Shown in pieces: positions 1 through 5,551 of a stretch of DNA of 7,069 nt. Numbering within the stretch: the stretch's first letter is position 1; every line of letters begins with the position of its first letter. The stretch spans positions 1 through 7,069 of the forward strand of contig PKQR01000115.1 in assembly GCA_017578085.1 (NCBI GenBank), written 5' to 3'. The position numbers were made by a program, and so were the translations under genes. Origin of the DNA: Bacillota bacterium. GTDB taxonomy: Bacteria; Bacillota; Limnochordia; Limnochordales; ZCTH02-B6. Below the pieces are notes generated by a model. The model saw only the letters and a program-made list of their open reading frames with translations. It had not been told where the DNA came from and did not search any database.

Positions 1-141
1 GCCGAGCGGTTGCGGCAATACAACGCCGACGTCCGCTACGAGGAATTCCCCATGGACCACGAGGTGAACACCGCCTGCCTGGAGGTCATCCGTGGCTGGC
101 TTGCCGCCCGCATCAACGGGGAGGTCGGCCAACCCGGCTAG
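1..141 (+). CDS. C-terminal end of a probable carboxylesterase/phospholipase-type alpha/beta hydrolase (5'-truncated by window)
   Basis: The first 46 codons of the window form an open frame ending in TAG at 139-141; the start lies upstream of the window. The peptide contains VRYEEFPMDHEVNTACLEVI followed by RGWLAAR. This resembles the C-terminus of the carboxylesterase/phospholipase family of serine hydrolases (YpfH/dienelactone-hydrolase-like), where a Y-x-M-G-H-E-V segment supplies the catalytic histidine before a final amphipathic helix ending in W-L. The candidate histidine is residue 20 of the fragment. The usual glycine before it is Asp here. The nucleophilic serine and the acid residue would be upstream and cannot be checked. 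A soluble hydrolase acting on short carboxylic or phospholipid esters is the likely role, by family. Only about 46 residues are visible, so the call is moderate. Confidence 0.6.
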   Translation, partial: AERLRQYNADVRYEEFPMDHEVNTACLEVIRGWLAARINGEVGQPG

Positions 142-143
142 GC

Positions 144-376
144 TATGTCGGCGTCGGTGCCGCCCGGGTCACAGGATCGGGGGCTCCGGCACCGTCCCCG
201 CCAACGGGGTGCTCCTGGTGCGGGGCCCGTGCGGGGCAGGCAAGTCGACGCTGCTCAGGGCCTTGGCCCGCTGCCTCGTCCACTATTCCGCCCAGCAGCC
301 GGTGGCGTTTGACGGCACCCGTCCTCGACAACATTCTCCTCAGTGGCGCAAGAGCCAACCCGCGCAGCGCGGGTAG
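144..376 (+). pseudogene. Decayed ABC-transporter ATPase fragment with intact Walker A
   Basis: In the frame of position 224, the stretch 173-376 reads GTVPANGVLLVRGPCGAGKS then TLLRALARCL, and ends FDGTRPRQHSPQWRK before a TAG at 374-376. This matches the start of an ABC ATPase: a beta strand, Walker A GPCGAGKST at 224-250, the P-loop helix, and a D-G turn followed by a P-x-W-R segment as in YbbL/FetA-like ATPases. The N-terminal strand expected before it seems to continue in another frame, where 141-170 reads GYVGVGAARV; that suggests a frameshift or small deletion. There is no good start, no Q-loop, no signature and no Walker B. A relic about a quarter the size of a normal domain is the best reading. 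It could instead be a chance P-loop in a GC-rich spacer, but match length and order argue against that. Confidence 0.5.
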
Positions 377-395
377 CAACCTTGCCGTGTTCGGC

Positions 396-424
396 TTGTC
401 TGTACCGCGAGGCTGTGCTACACT
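396..424 (+). promoter_or_regulatory. Predicted sigma-70-type promoter with extended -10 for the radical-SAM gene
   Basis: A -35-like TTGTCT (396-401) and a -10-like TACACT (419-424) are separated by exactly 17 bases. TGC directly before the -10 gives the extended -10 TGn motif. Each hexamer matches 4 of 6 consensus bases. Transcription would start near 430-432, right at the left edge of the inverted repeat at 433-462. It is the only convincing promoter pair in the spacer before the radical-SAM gene. It has not been tested. Confidence 0.5.
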
Positions 425-432
425 ACGCGTAC

Positions 433-462
433 CGAACATACATGCGGTGGCACGTATGTTCG
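433..462. promoter_or_regulatory. Inverted repeat over the predicted transcription start; candidate LexA-like operator
   Basis: CGAACATAC at 433-441 is mirrored perfectly by GTATGTTCG at 454-462. The arms extend inward with one mismatch (442/453) and three more pairs, giving 12 of 13 pairs around a GGTG centre (446-449). The arm centres are 21 bp apart, about two helical turns, so both face the same side of the DNA. The outer CGAAC and GTTCG are the half-sites of the Gram-positive SOS box (CGAAC-N4-GTTCG). Each arm read as such a box has one perfect half and 3 of 5 matches in the other. Placement just after the -10 fits repression. As RNA it could also fold into a hairpin at the 5' end of the transcript. 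Confidence 0.5.
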
Positions 463-506
463 ACTCTTTCACCGGTGCGGAGTGCGCCCGCGGGGGTGAG
501 GTTGCC

Positions 507-1448
507 GTGCGAGGCCTGAGGCTGGTCGAGGTGCAATGCAAGTCGCTTCTCAACCGCGTCGACACCCCGTACATGTCCTTTGGCTGGTCCGTGAACCCGT
601 ACAGGGGATGTGTGCATGCGTGCGTCTACTGCTACGCGAGGCGCTACCACGAGTACTTGGAGCTTGGGCCAGGCAAGGACTTCGAGCAGCAGATCTTCGT
701 CAAGGTCAACGCCGTGGAGGTGCTGCGCCGGGAGCTCGCCCGCAAGAGCTGGAACCGCGAACCGGTGGCCGTCGGCACCGCCGTCGACCCGTACCAGCCC
801 GCCGAGGGCCGGTACCGCCTCACCCGCGGGATTCTCGAAGCGCTCGCGGACTTTGATACGCCGTGTTCCATCGTGACCAAGAACTCCATGATCCTGCGGG
901 ACCTGGACGTGCTGCAGCGCCTGGCCCGCGGTCCCGGCGTGACCGTCGCCTTCAGCATCACGACGCTTAACAATGCCCTCGCGCGCCGCATCGAACCCGA
1001 TACCCCGCCCCCGCAGCAGCGCCTGCGCGTCATGCAGCGGCTGGTGCAGGCCGGGATCCGGGCAGGAGTCCTCTTGGCCCCTATCCTCCCCGGGCTCACC
1101 GACGACGCCCACTCCCTGAACGCCGTGATCCGCGCCGCCCGGGAGCACGGTGCCGCGTTCGTCAGCGCGGCCGTCCTGCGGCTGCAGGGCAGCGTCAAGG
1201 ACGTCTACGAGGACTTCCTCCAGCGGGAAATACCCTGGTTGCTGCCTCTCTACAAAAAGCTTTATCCGGCAGCCTACGCTTCGCGGGCGTACCAGGATCG
1301 CATCTTGCGCCGGGTCCAGCAGCTCAAGCGGCGTCACGGCTTCGTCCGCTCCGAGCCATTTCTCTACGCACGCCCTCAGGCGGCACCGGAACAGTTGTCC
1401 CTGTTCGCGGCCAGCGACCGCAGCCTGCGCTCTGCCGCGAACTGTTAA
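507..1448 (+). CDS. Radical-SAM protein, spore-photoproduct-lyase-like (Rv2578c-type)
   Basis: The 313-residue product carries the radical-SAM cluster motif C35-x3-C39-x2-C42 inside NPYRGCVHACVYCYARRY. These cysteines would hold the [4Fe-4S] cluster that cleaves S-adenosylmethionine to a 5'-deoxyadenosyl radical. Family landmarks follow: DFEQQIFVKVNAVEVLRREL (58-77), GTAVDPYQPAEGRYRLTR (90-107), SIVTKN (121-126), FSITTL and EPDTPPP (149-169), ILPGLTD (193-199). These match the SplB-related Rv2578c-type group, whose substrate is generally unknown; true spore photoproduct lyase repairs UV-induced thymine dimers. GTG 507 is chosen because GGTGAGG (495-501) lies five bases upstream and because family proteins begin near LVEVQCKS. 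An in-frame ATG at 456 would add 17 residues but lies inside the inverted repeat. The gene stands alone between two non-coding spacers, apparently with its own promoter. A DNA-repair or SOS link is inference from the operator. Confidence 0.9.
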   Translation: MRGLRLVEVQCKSLLNRVDTPYMSFGWSVNPYRGCVHACVYCYARRYHEYLELGPGKDFEQQIFVKVNAVEVLRRELARKSWNREPVAVGTAVDPYQPAEGRYRLTRGILEALADFDTPCSIVTKNSMILRDLDVLQRLARGPGVTVAFSITTLNNALARRIEPDTPPPQQRLRVMQRLVQAGIRAGVLLAPILPGLTDDAHSLNAVIRAAREHGAAFVSAAVLRLQGSVKDVYEDFLQREIPWLLPLYKKLYPAAYASRAYQDRILRRVQQLKRRHGFVRSEPFLYARPQAAPEQLSLFAASDRSLRSAANC

Positions 1449-1496
1449 GAGGAATCACGCCCCCGAGCCAGAATACTTGCGCCTATGACGACCCCA

Positions 1497-1602
1497 TATC
1501 CCCACCGGTGAAGTGGGTGATAGCCCGGCAGCCGCCCGCAGCGCCGGCAGCCCCGGCGCTTGGGTAGGACAAGCGGCGATGAGCAAAGGAGGCCACACAA
1601 AG
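1497..1602 (+). promoter_or_regulatory. Structured 5' leader of the importer operon with mutually exclusive hairpins
   Basis: The spacer 1449-1602 holds no gene but several hairpins. Hairpin A pairs TATC and CCCAC (1497-1505) with GTGGG and GATA (1513-1522), with one bulged base (1518) and a 7-base loop. Hairpin B is a perfect 8-bp stem, AGCGCCGG (1540-1547) with CCGGCGCT (1553-1560), and a CAGCC loop. Hairpin C pairs CGCTTG (1557-1562) with CAAGCG (1570-1575). B and C share 1557-1560, so they cannot coexist. The AAAGGAGG ribosome binding site (1585-1592) follows C at once. I compared it with what I remember of purine, cobalamin, guanidine, ZTP and c-di-GMP riboswitch cores and saw no match. 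I found no clear -35/-10 pair. Confidence 0.35.
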
Positions 1603-2649
1603 ATGGCAGTCCGACGGGGTGCACTTCTGTCGACGGTCGCGGTGCTGTTCCTTGGCATCACGCTCTTGCTGGCCGGTGCTTGGCAGCAGGCCTCGGCCCA
1701 GACGGCACGCGTGGCCGTCGTGTTTGCCACGGGCGGGTTGGGCGACCAGTCCTTCAACGACTCGGCCTATGACGGCATCCAGCGGGCCGCCCGGGAGCTG
1801 GGCATAGAGTTTGACTACGCCGAGCCGACCGCTATCGCAGAGTATGAGCGGTTGCTGACCTTGTTTGCCCAGAGCCGCCGTTACGACCTGATCATCTCCA
1901 TCGGCTTCGACCAGGCCGACGCCGTGGCAGCGGTGGCTGACCGCTTCCCCAACCAGAAGTTCGCCATCGTTGACACGGTCGTGGAGAAGCCCAACGTGGC
2001 CGCCTACGTCTACCGTGAGGCGGAGCGCGGGTTCCTGGTGGGCGCCATCGCGGGCCTGATGACCAAGCGTCAGGGCGACCCCAAGATCAACCCCGACAAC
2101 CACGTGGTCGGCATCGTGGCCGGCATGGATATACCGCTCATCAATGCCAACATCGCCGGGTTCATGGCCGGCGCGCGCTTGATGAATCCCGACGCCGACG
2201 TGCGCTACTCGTATGTCGGCCACTGGGCCGACCCGGCTCGCGGCAAGGAGCTGGCCCTCGCCCTGATCGCCCAGGGCGCCGACATCATCTGGGGTGCCGC
2301 CGGCCTGTCGGGTCTCGGCGCCATCCAGGCCGCGCAGGAGTCCAACCGCTACGCCATCGGCGCCGACTCTGACCAAGGCCACCTCGCGCCGGGGCACATC
2401 CTGACCAACGGGATGAAGCTGGTTAACAACACGGTGTTCCTGGCCGTGGAGAGCGTCGTCAACGGCACCTTCCAGCCCGGCGTGCACGTACTGGGCGTTA
2501 AGGAAAACGTCCTCGGCTACAGCCCGAGCCTTGTGCCCGATGACGTGCGGGCCGTGGTGGACGCGCTGGCGCAGCGCATCGCCAGCGGCGAACTCATGCC
2601 GCCGGAGAACATTCCGGACGTGGAGGCGTGGCTTGCGGCCAACCGCTAA
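1603..2649 (+). CDS. BMP/PnrA-family substrate-binding protein of a nucleoside-type ABC importer
   Basis: This 348-residue protein is the extracytoplasmic ligand receptor of the importer encoded downstream. Family members (PnrA/TmpC of Treponema, NupN/YufN of Bacillus) bind purine or other nucleosides. Residues 1-32 form an export signal: basic MAVRR, a hydrophobic core, and a type I cleavage site ASA-Q after residue 32. Mature landmarks are RVAVVFATGGLGDQSFNDSA (36-55, with the D-x-x-F-N-D motif), ISIGFDQADAVA, VGIVAGMDIP, a W-x-D-P-x-x-G-K-E segment, IWGAAGLSGLGAIQAA and IGADSDQ. ATG 1603 is preferred over in-frame GTG 1513 and ATG 1579 because AAAGGAGG (1585-1592) lies ten bases before it and the signal peptide begins there. 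Most Gram-positive relatives are lipoproteins; here the lipobox-like LLAGA has Ala where Cys is expected. The ligand itself cannot be read from the sequence. Confidence 0.95.
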   Translation: MAVRRGALLSTVAVLFLGITLLLAGAWQQASAQTARVAVVFATGGLGDQSFNDSAYDGIQRAARELGIEFDYAEPTAIAEYERLLTLFAQSRRYDLIISIGFDQADAVAAVADRFPNQKFAIVDTVVEKPNVAAYVYREAERGFLVGAIAGLMTKRQGDPKINPDNHVVGIVAGMDIPLINANIAGFMAGARLMNPDADVRYSYVGHWADPARGKELALALIAQGADIIWGAAGLSGLGAIQAAQESNRYAIGADSDQGHLAPGHILTNGMKLVNNTVFLAVESVVNGTFQPGVHVLGVKENVLGYSPSLVPDDVRAVVDALAQRIASGELMPPENIPDVEAWLAANR

Positions 2650-2662
2650 GCCATCGCGGCAT

Positions 2663-2697
2663 TGCCCGGCGCCGGGTTGCGGGCCCGGCGCCGGGTA
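2663..2697 (+). promoter_or_regulatory. Very strong intercistronic hairpin built from two identical palindromes
   Basis: CCCGGCGCCGGG occurs twice, at 2665-2676 and 2684-2695, separated by TTGCGGG. Each copy is itself a perfect palindrome, and together they form a 12-bp G/C-only stem with a 7-base loop, extended by a G-T wobble and a T-A pair (2663-2697). It begins 13 bases after the binding-protein stop codon. No T-run follows, so it is not a classical intrinsic terminator. The likely role is to stabilise the upstream mRNA end or attenuate read-through, so that binding protein exceeds ATPase and permeases, as known for other binding-protein operons. That role is inferred. Confidence 0.6.
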
Positions 2698-2725
2698 CGT
2701 GGCCTTACGCACATCCCTGTAGTTG

Positions 2726-2738
2726 AGGCGTTCCGCCT
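2726..2738 (+). promoter_or_regulatory. Small hairpin holding the only SD-like sequence of the ATPase gene
   Basis: AGGCG (2726-2730) and CGCCT (2734-2738) form a perfect 5-bp stem with a TTC loop, four bases before the ATPase start codon at 2743. The GAGG at 2725-2728 is the only ribosome-binding-like sequence nearby, lies far from the ATG, and would be partly paired. This suggests inefficient initiation of the second gene, in line with the strong hairpin just upstream. Short stems arise easily by chance in GC-rich DNA. Confidence 0.3.
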
Positions 2739-2742
2739 AGCG

Positions 2743-4347
2743 ATGGCAGTCGCATCCCCGGATCTGCATCCACCCATTGTCGAGTTAATCGGCATCCGCA
2801 AGCGCTTCGGTCCCGTTGTCGCCAACGACGGCGTCGACCTCGCCGTCCTGCGTGGGGAGATCCACTGTCTCTTGGGGGAAAACGGGGCCGGGAAGAGCAC
2901 CCTGATGAAGATCCTTTACGGCCTCTACCCGCCTGATGGCGGCGAGATCCGGGTCCGTGGCCAAAAGGTCCACATCCGCAGCCCGCGCGACGCCATGGCA
3001 CTCGGCATCGGCATGGTCCACCAGCACTTCATGCTTGTGGACCGCCTCACCGTCGCGGAAAACCTGATCGCCGGGCAAGAACCCGTCCGCAACGGCCTCC
3101 TGGATCTCCGCCGGGCGCGGCAGGCGATCCGGGAAATGGCGGACCGCTACGGCCTGCGCGTTGACCCGGACGCGCGCGTCCAGGACCTCTCCGTCGGCGA
3201 GCAGCAGCGGGTCGAGATCTTGAAAGCCCTTATGCGCAACGTCGACATCTTGATTTTGGACGAGCCGACAGCGGTCCTGACCCCGCAGGAAGTGGACGAG
3301 CTGTTCCGTGTCATGCTGCAGCTCAAAGCCGATGGGAAGACCCTCATCTTTATTACCCACAAGCTGCGGGAAACGATGGCCTTCTCCGACCGGGTGACGG
3401 TGCTGCGCAATGGCAGGCACGTGGGCACCTGGCGTACCGCAGACACCTCACCCGAGCAGCTGGCGGAGATGATGGTCGGCCGCCAAGTAACCCTGCGGGT
3501 GGCGCGGCCGCACCGGCTGCCGGGAGACGTCTTGCTGGAGCTTGACCGAGTGTCCGCCATCGACGATCGGGGCCAGCCCCGCTTGCGCGACGTGACGCTG
3601 TCGGTGCGCAGCGGCGAGATCCTGGGCATCGCCGGCGTCGAGGGCAATGGACAGCTAGAGCTCGAGGAAGTCATCGCAGGCTTGCGACCCATTTCCAGCG
3701 GCCGCATCCGTATCAATGGCCAGGAACCAAGGCAACCGGGACCCCGGGGCCGGCGGGCGCTGGGCCTCGCCCACATCCCCTCGGACCGCCTGCGCCGGGG
3801 CTTGGCGGCGCCGCTTCCGGTCACCCGCAACGGCATCCTCGGCCGCCACTGGCAGCCTCCCTTTGCCCGCCGGGGCGTGTTGCGAGAACCGGCGATCCGC
3901 TCCCACGTAGGACAGCTCCTCGCGGAATTCCAGATCCGTGGCCGGCTCGACGCGCCGGCAAGCACCCTGTCCGGCGGCAACCAGCAGAAGCTGGTGGTGG
4001 CCAGGGAACTCGCCCACGGGCCGCGGGTCATCCTCGCCTGCCAGCCCACCCGGGGCGTAGACGTGGGCGCCATCGAGCACATCCACAGCCGCTTGCTCGA
4101 GATGCGGGCCGCGGGCGCGGCTATCCTCCTTATCTCGGCGGACCTAGATGAGCTGCTGGCCCTCAGTGACCGGCTGGTCGTGATGTACGAGGGAACGATC
4201 GTAGCAGAAGGGCCGGCCGACCGGTTTACCAGAAAGGAGCTGGGCCTCTGGATGGCCGGGCAGCGTCCAGACAGGGCCGGATCCCTCGCGCAGGCCGCAC
4301 CGGATCGCCACCCTGCGCCGCCCAAGGAAGGTGCCGCCCATGCTTGA
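2743..4347 (+). CDS. Double-domain ABC ATPase of a BMP-type nucleoside importer (NupO/YufO-like)
   Basis: The 534-residue cytoplasmic ATPase powers the importer formed with the two permeases downstream. The first nucleotide-binding domain is complete: Walker A GENGAGKST (45-53), Q-loop Gln94 in MVHQHFMLVDRLTVAENL, signature LSVGEQQR (149-156), Walker B ILILDEP with Asp173/Glu174, and H-loop His206 in ITHK. The second domain is degenerate in the way typical of this family: GVEGNGQ (298-304) replaces Walker A and lacks the Lys, the signature LSGGNQQK (409-416) is good, and ACQPTRGVDVG has no Walker B Asp-Glu pair. It probably binds ATP without efficient hydrolysis, or serves structurally. ATG 2743 is preferred over farther-upstream in-frame codons, which would run the gene through the 2663-2697 hairpin. 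No strong SD precedes it. The stop overlaps the next gene by 8 bases. Ribose/sugar (RbsA-type) ATPases are related, but the BMP and permease context fixes the subfamily. Confidence 0.95.
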   Translation: MAVASPDLHPPIVELIGIRKRFGPVVANDGVDLAVLRGEIHCLLGENGAGKSTLMKILYGLYPPDGGEIRVRGQKVHIRSPRDAMALGIGMVHQHFMLVDRLTVAENLIAGQEPVRNGLLDLRRARQAIREMADRYGLRVDPDARVQDLSVGEQQRVEILKALMRNVDILILDEPTAVLTPQEVDELFRVMLQLKADGKTLIFITHKLRETMAFSDRVTVLRNGRHVGTWRTADTSPEQLAEMMVGRQVTLRVARPHRLPGDVLLELDRVSAIDDRGQPRLRDVTLSVRSGEILGIAGVEGNGQLELEEVIAGLRPISSGRIRINGQEPRQPGPRGRRALGLAHIPSDRLRRGLAAPLPVTRNGILGRHWQPPFARRGVLREPAIRSHVGQLLAEFQIRGRLDAPASTLSGGNQQKLVVARELAHGPRVILACQPTRGVDVGAIEHIHSRLLEMRAAGAAILLISADLDELLALSDRLVVMYEGTIVAEGPADRFTRKELGLWMAGQRPDRAGSLAQAAPDRHPAPPKEGAAHA

Positions 4348-5551
4348 GGGCACGGGAACAAGCCGCGCGTGGCTGCGGGAGTTGGCCGTGGCCCTCGTGG
4401 CCATCGCCCTGGCCCTCTTGGCCGGCGCGCTGCTTTTGGCCCTGGCGGGCTACAGCGTCAGGGATGCGTATTGGAGCCTTTTCCAGGGGGCCTTCGGCAA
4501 CATCTACAGCCTGGCGGACACCTTTCTCAACGCGATCCCCCTGATGTTCACGGGACTTGCCGTCGCCTTTGCCTTTCGCGGCGGTCTCTTCAACATCGGT
4601 ACCGAAGGGCAGCTCTACGTGGCCGCCTTGGCCACGGCCATCACCGCCCTGGCCGTGCCCAGCTGGCCTCCTGTCTTGGCCATCGCCGCCGCTCTCGCCG
4701 CTGGAGCGGCAGCGGGCGCGGCCTGGGGCTTCGTGCCCGGCCTGCTCAAAGCCCGTACCGGCGCCCACGAAGTGATCACCACCATCATGCTCAACTACGT
4801 AGCCATCCTTCTCACGACCCACCTGGTCAAAACGCGGTTCAAAGCGCCCGGCCCGGTGGACCAGACGGCCCTCATCCCGGCAGCGGCCCGCCTGCCGGAG
4901 CTCGTGCCCACCACCCGGCTCACGTGGGCCATCGTCATCGCCGTCGTTCTCATCGCGCTGGTGGACTGGATCCTGCGCCGGAGTGCCTGGGGGCTTGACG
5001 TGGAGCTCATCGGGCAAAACCCGTCGGCCGCGGCCTACGCCGGCGTGCCCGTCACGTCCCGCACCGCGTGCATCATGGCCGCAAGCGGGGCCATCGCGGG
5101 GCTTGCCGGCAGCACCATCGTGCTGGGCGTGCTGCACCGGTTCATCACCAATTTCTCGCCCGGCTACGGTTTCACCGGGATCGCCGTCGCCCTGGTGGCC
5201 CGCACACGCCCCTGGGGCGTCGTCCCGGCCGCCCTCCTCTTTGGGGCGCTGCAGGCCGGCGGGCTGTCCATGCAGTTGTTTGCGCGGATCCCCGCGGATC
5301 TCTTGACAGCTGTCCAAGGGCTGGTGATCCTCTTTGTTGCCGCCCCGGGCCTGGTCGCCATCGTGCGGAGGAGGCGCCGAGCGCGGACGCCTGCGGCCCA
5401 TGAGGCGCACGAGGCAAATGAGACGTGCGTTGCACACGAGACGCGGGACGCACATGAGGCGCGCGACGCACATGAGACACGCGAGGCACATGAGACGCGC
5501 AACGCACATGAGGCGCATGAGACGGTGCGTAAGCGGGGGGCAAACCGGTGA
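4340..5551 (+). CDS. Inner-membrane permease 1 of the importer (NupP/YufP-like) with a His/Glu-rich repeat tail
   Basis: This 403-residue protein forms half of the transmembrane channel. A first membrane segment spans about residues 15-37. It is followed by the family motif FAFRGGLFNIGTEGQ (77-91), many further hydrophobic segments, and the coupling loop around 218-238 (GLDVELIGQNPSAAAYAGV), which should contact the ATPase. A last hydrophobic segment (VILFVAAPGLVAIV) ends in five arginines, so the C-terminus should be cytoplasmic by the positive-inside rule. ATG 4340 follows AAGGAAGG (4324-4331) at a good distance and overlaps the ATPase stop codon. Relatives are about 350-370 residues. The excess is a C-terminal tail of seven hexapeptide repeats (residues 353-394), described separately. 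The stop overlaps the next start as GTGA (5548-5551). Confidence 0.95.
   Translation: MLEGTGTSRAWLRELAVALVAIALALLAGALLLALAGYSVRDAYWSLFQGAFGNIYSLADTFLNAIPLMFTGLAVAFAFRGGLFNIGTEGQLYVAALATAITALAVPSWPPVLAIAAALAAGAAAGAAWGFVPGLLKARTGAHEVITTIMLNYVAILLTTHLVKTRFKAPGPVDQTALIPAAARLPELVPTTRLTWAIVIAVVLIALVDWILRRSAWGLDVELIGQNPSAAAYAGVPVTSRTACIMAASGAIAGLAGSTIVLGVLHRFITNFSPGYGFTGIAVALVARTRPWGVVPAALLFGALQAGGLSMQLFARIPADLLTAVQGLVILFVAAPGLVAIVRRRRRARTPAAHEAHEANETCVAHETRDAHEARDAHETREAHETRNAHEAHETVRKRGANR
5396..5521 (+). repeat. In-frame 18-bp minisatellite, seven units, encoding A-H-E-x-x-x hexapeptides
   Basis: Seven consecutive 18-base units start at 5396, 5414, 5432, 5450, 5468, 5486 and 5504. They encode AHEAHE, ANETCV, AHETRD, AHEARD, AHETRE, AHETRN and AHEAHE. 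The central units resemble GCACATGAGRCGCGCGAC and differ from one another at only two or three of 18 bases; the outer units are more diverged, as expected from slippage or unequal exchange. Because 18 is a multiple of three, copy-number change would lengthen or shorten the permease tail without a frameshift. The tail holds 8 His, 12 acidic and 4 Arg residues, directly after the membrane domain and before the coupled start of permease 2. Confidence 0.9.

Noticed and set aside
298..434. Second nucleotide-binding domain of the ATPase lacking Walker A Lys and Walker B Asp-Glu, as a possible loss-of-function novelty
   Set aside because: This degeneration is normal for BMP-type and sugar-type double-domain ATPases. 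Coordinates here are residue numbers of the protein encoded at 2743-4347.
309..506. N-terminal extension of the radical-SAM protein starting at TTG 309
   Set aside because: It would run through the predicted promoter and inverted repeat. Family members start near the LVEVQCKS segment, and an SD lies before GTG 507.
1513..1602. Earlier starts (GTG 1513, ATG 1579) for the binding protein
   Set aside because: They would put up to 30 hydrophilic residues before the signal peptide, and the AAAGGAGG site fits ATG 1603.
2681..2690. GGGCCCGGCG shared with 6522-6531 as a dispersed repeat
   Set aside because: Ten G/C-only bases recur easily by chance in DNA of this composition, and the flanks do not match.
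1483..2712. A long open frame on the - strand (409 codons) covering the whole binding-protein gene
   Set aside because: It mirrors the strong G/C third-position bias of the + strand gene, has no recognisable domain, and the + strand frame is a clear BMP-family protein with signal peptide and SD.
4226..5518. A long open frame on the - strand (430 codons) opposite permease 1
   Set aside because: Its composition is low-complexity Gly/Asp/Arg, its start lies in the antisense of the 18-bp repeat, and the opposite strand encodes an unmistakable permease.
5396..5521. CRISPR array
   Set aside because: The units are contiguous 18-bp repeats with no unique spacers and lie in frame inside a gene.
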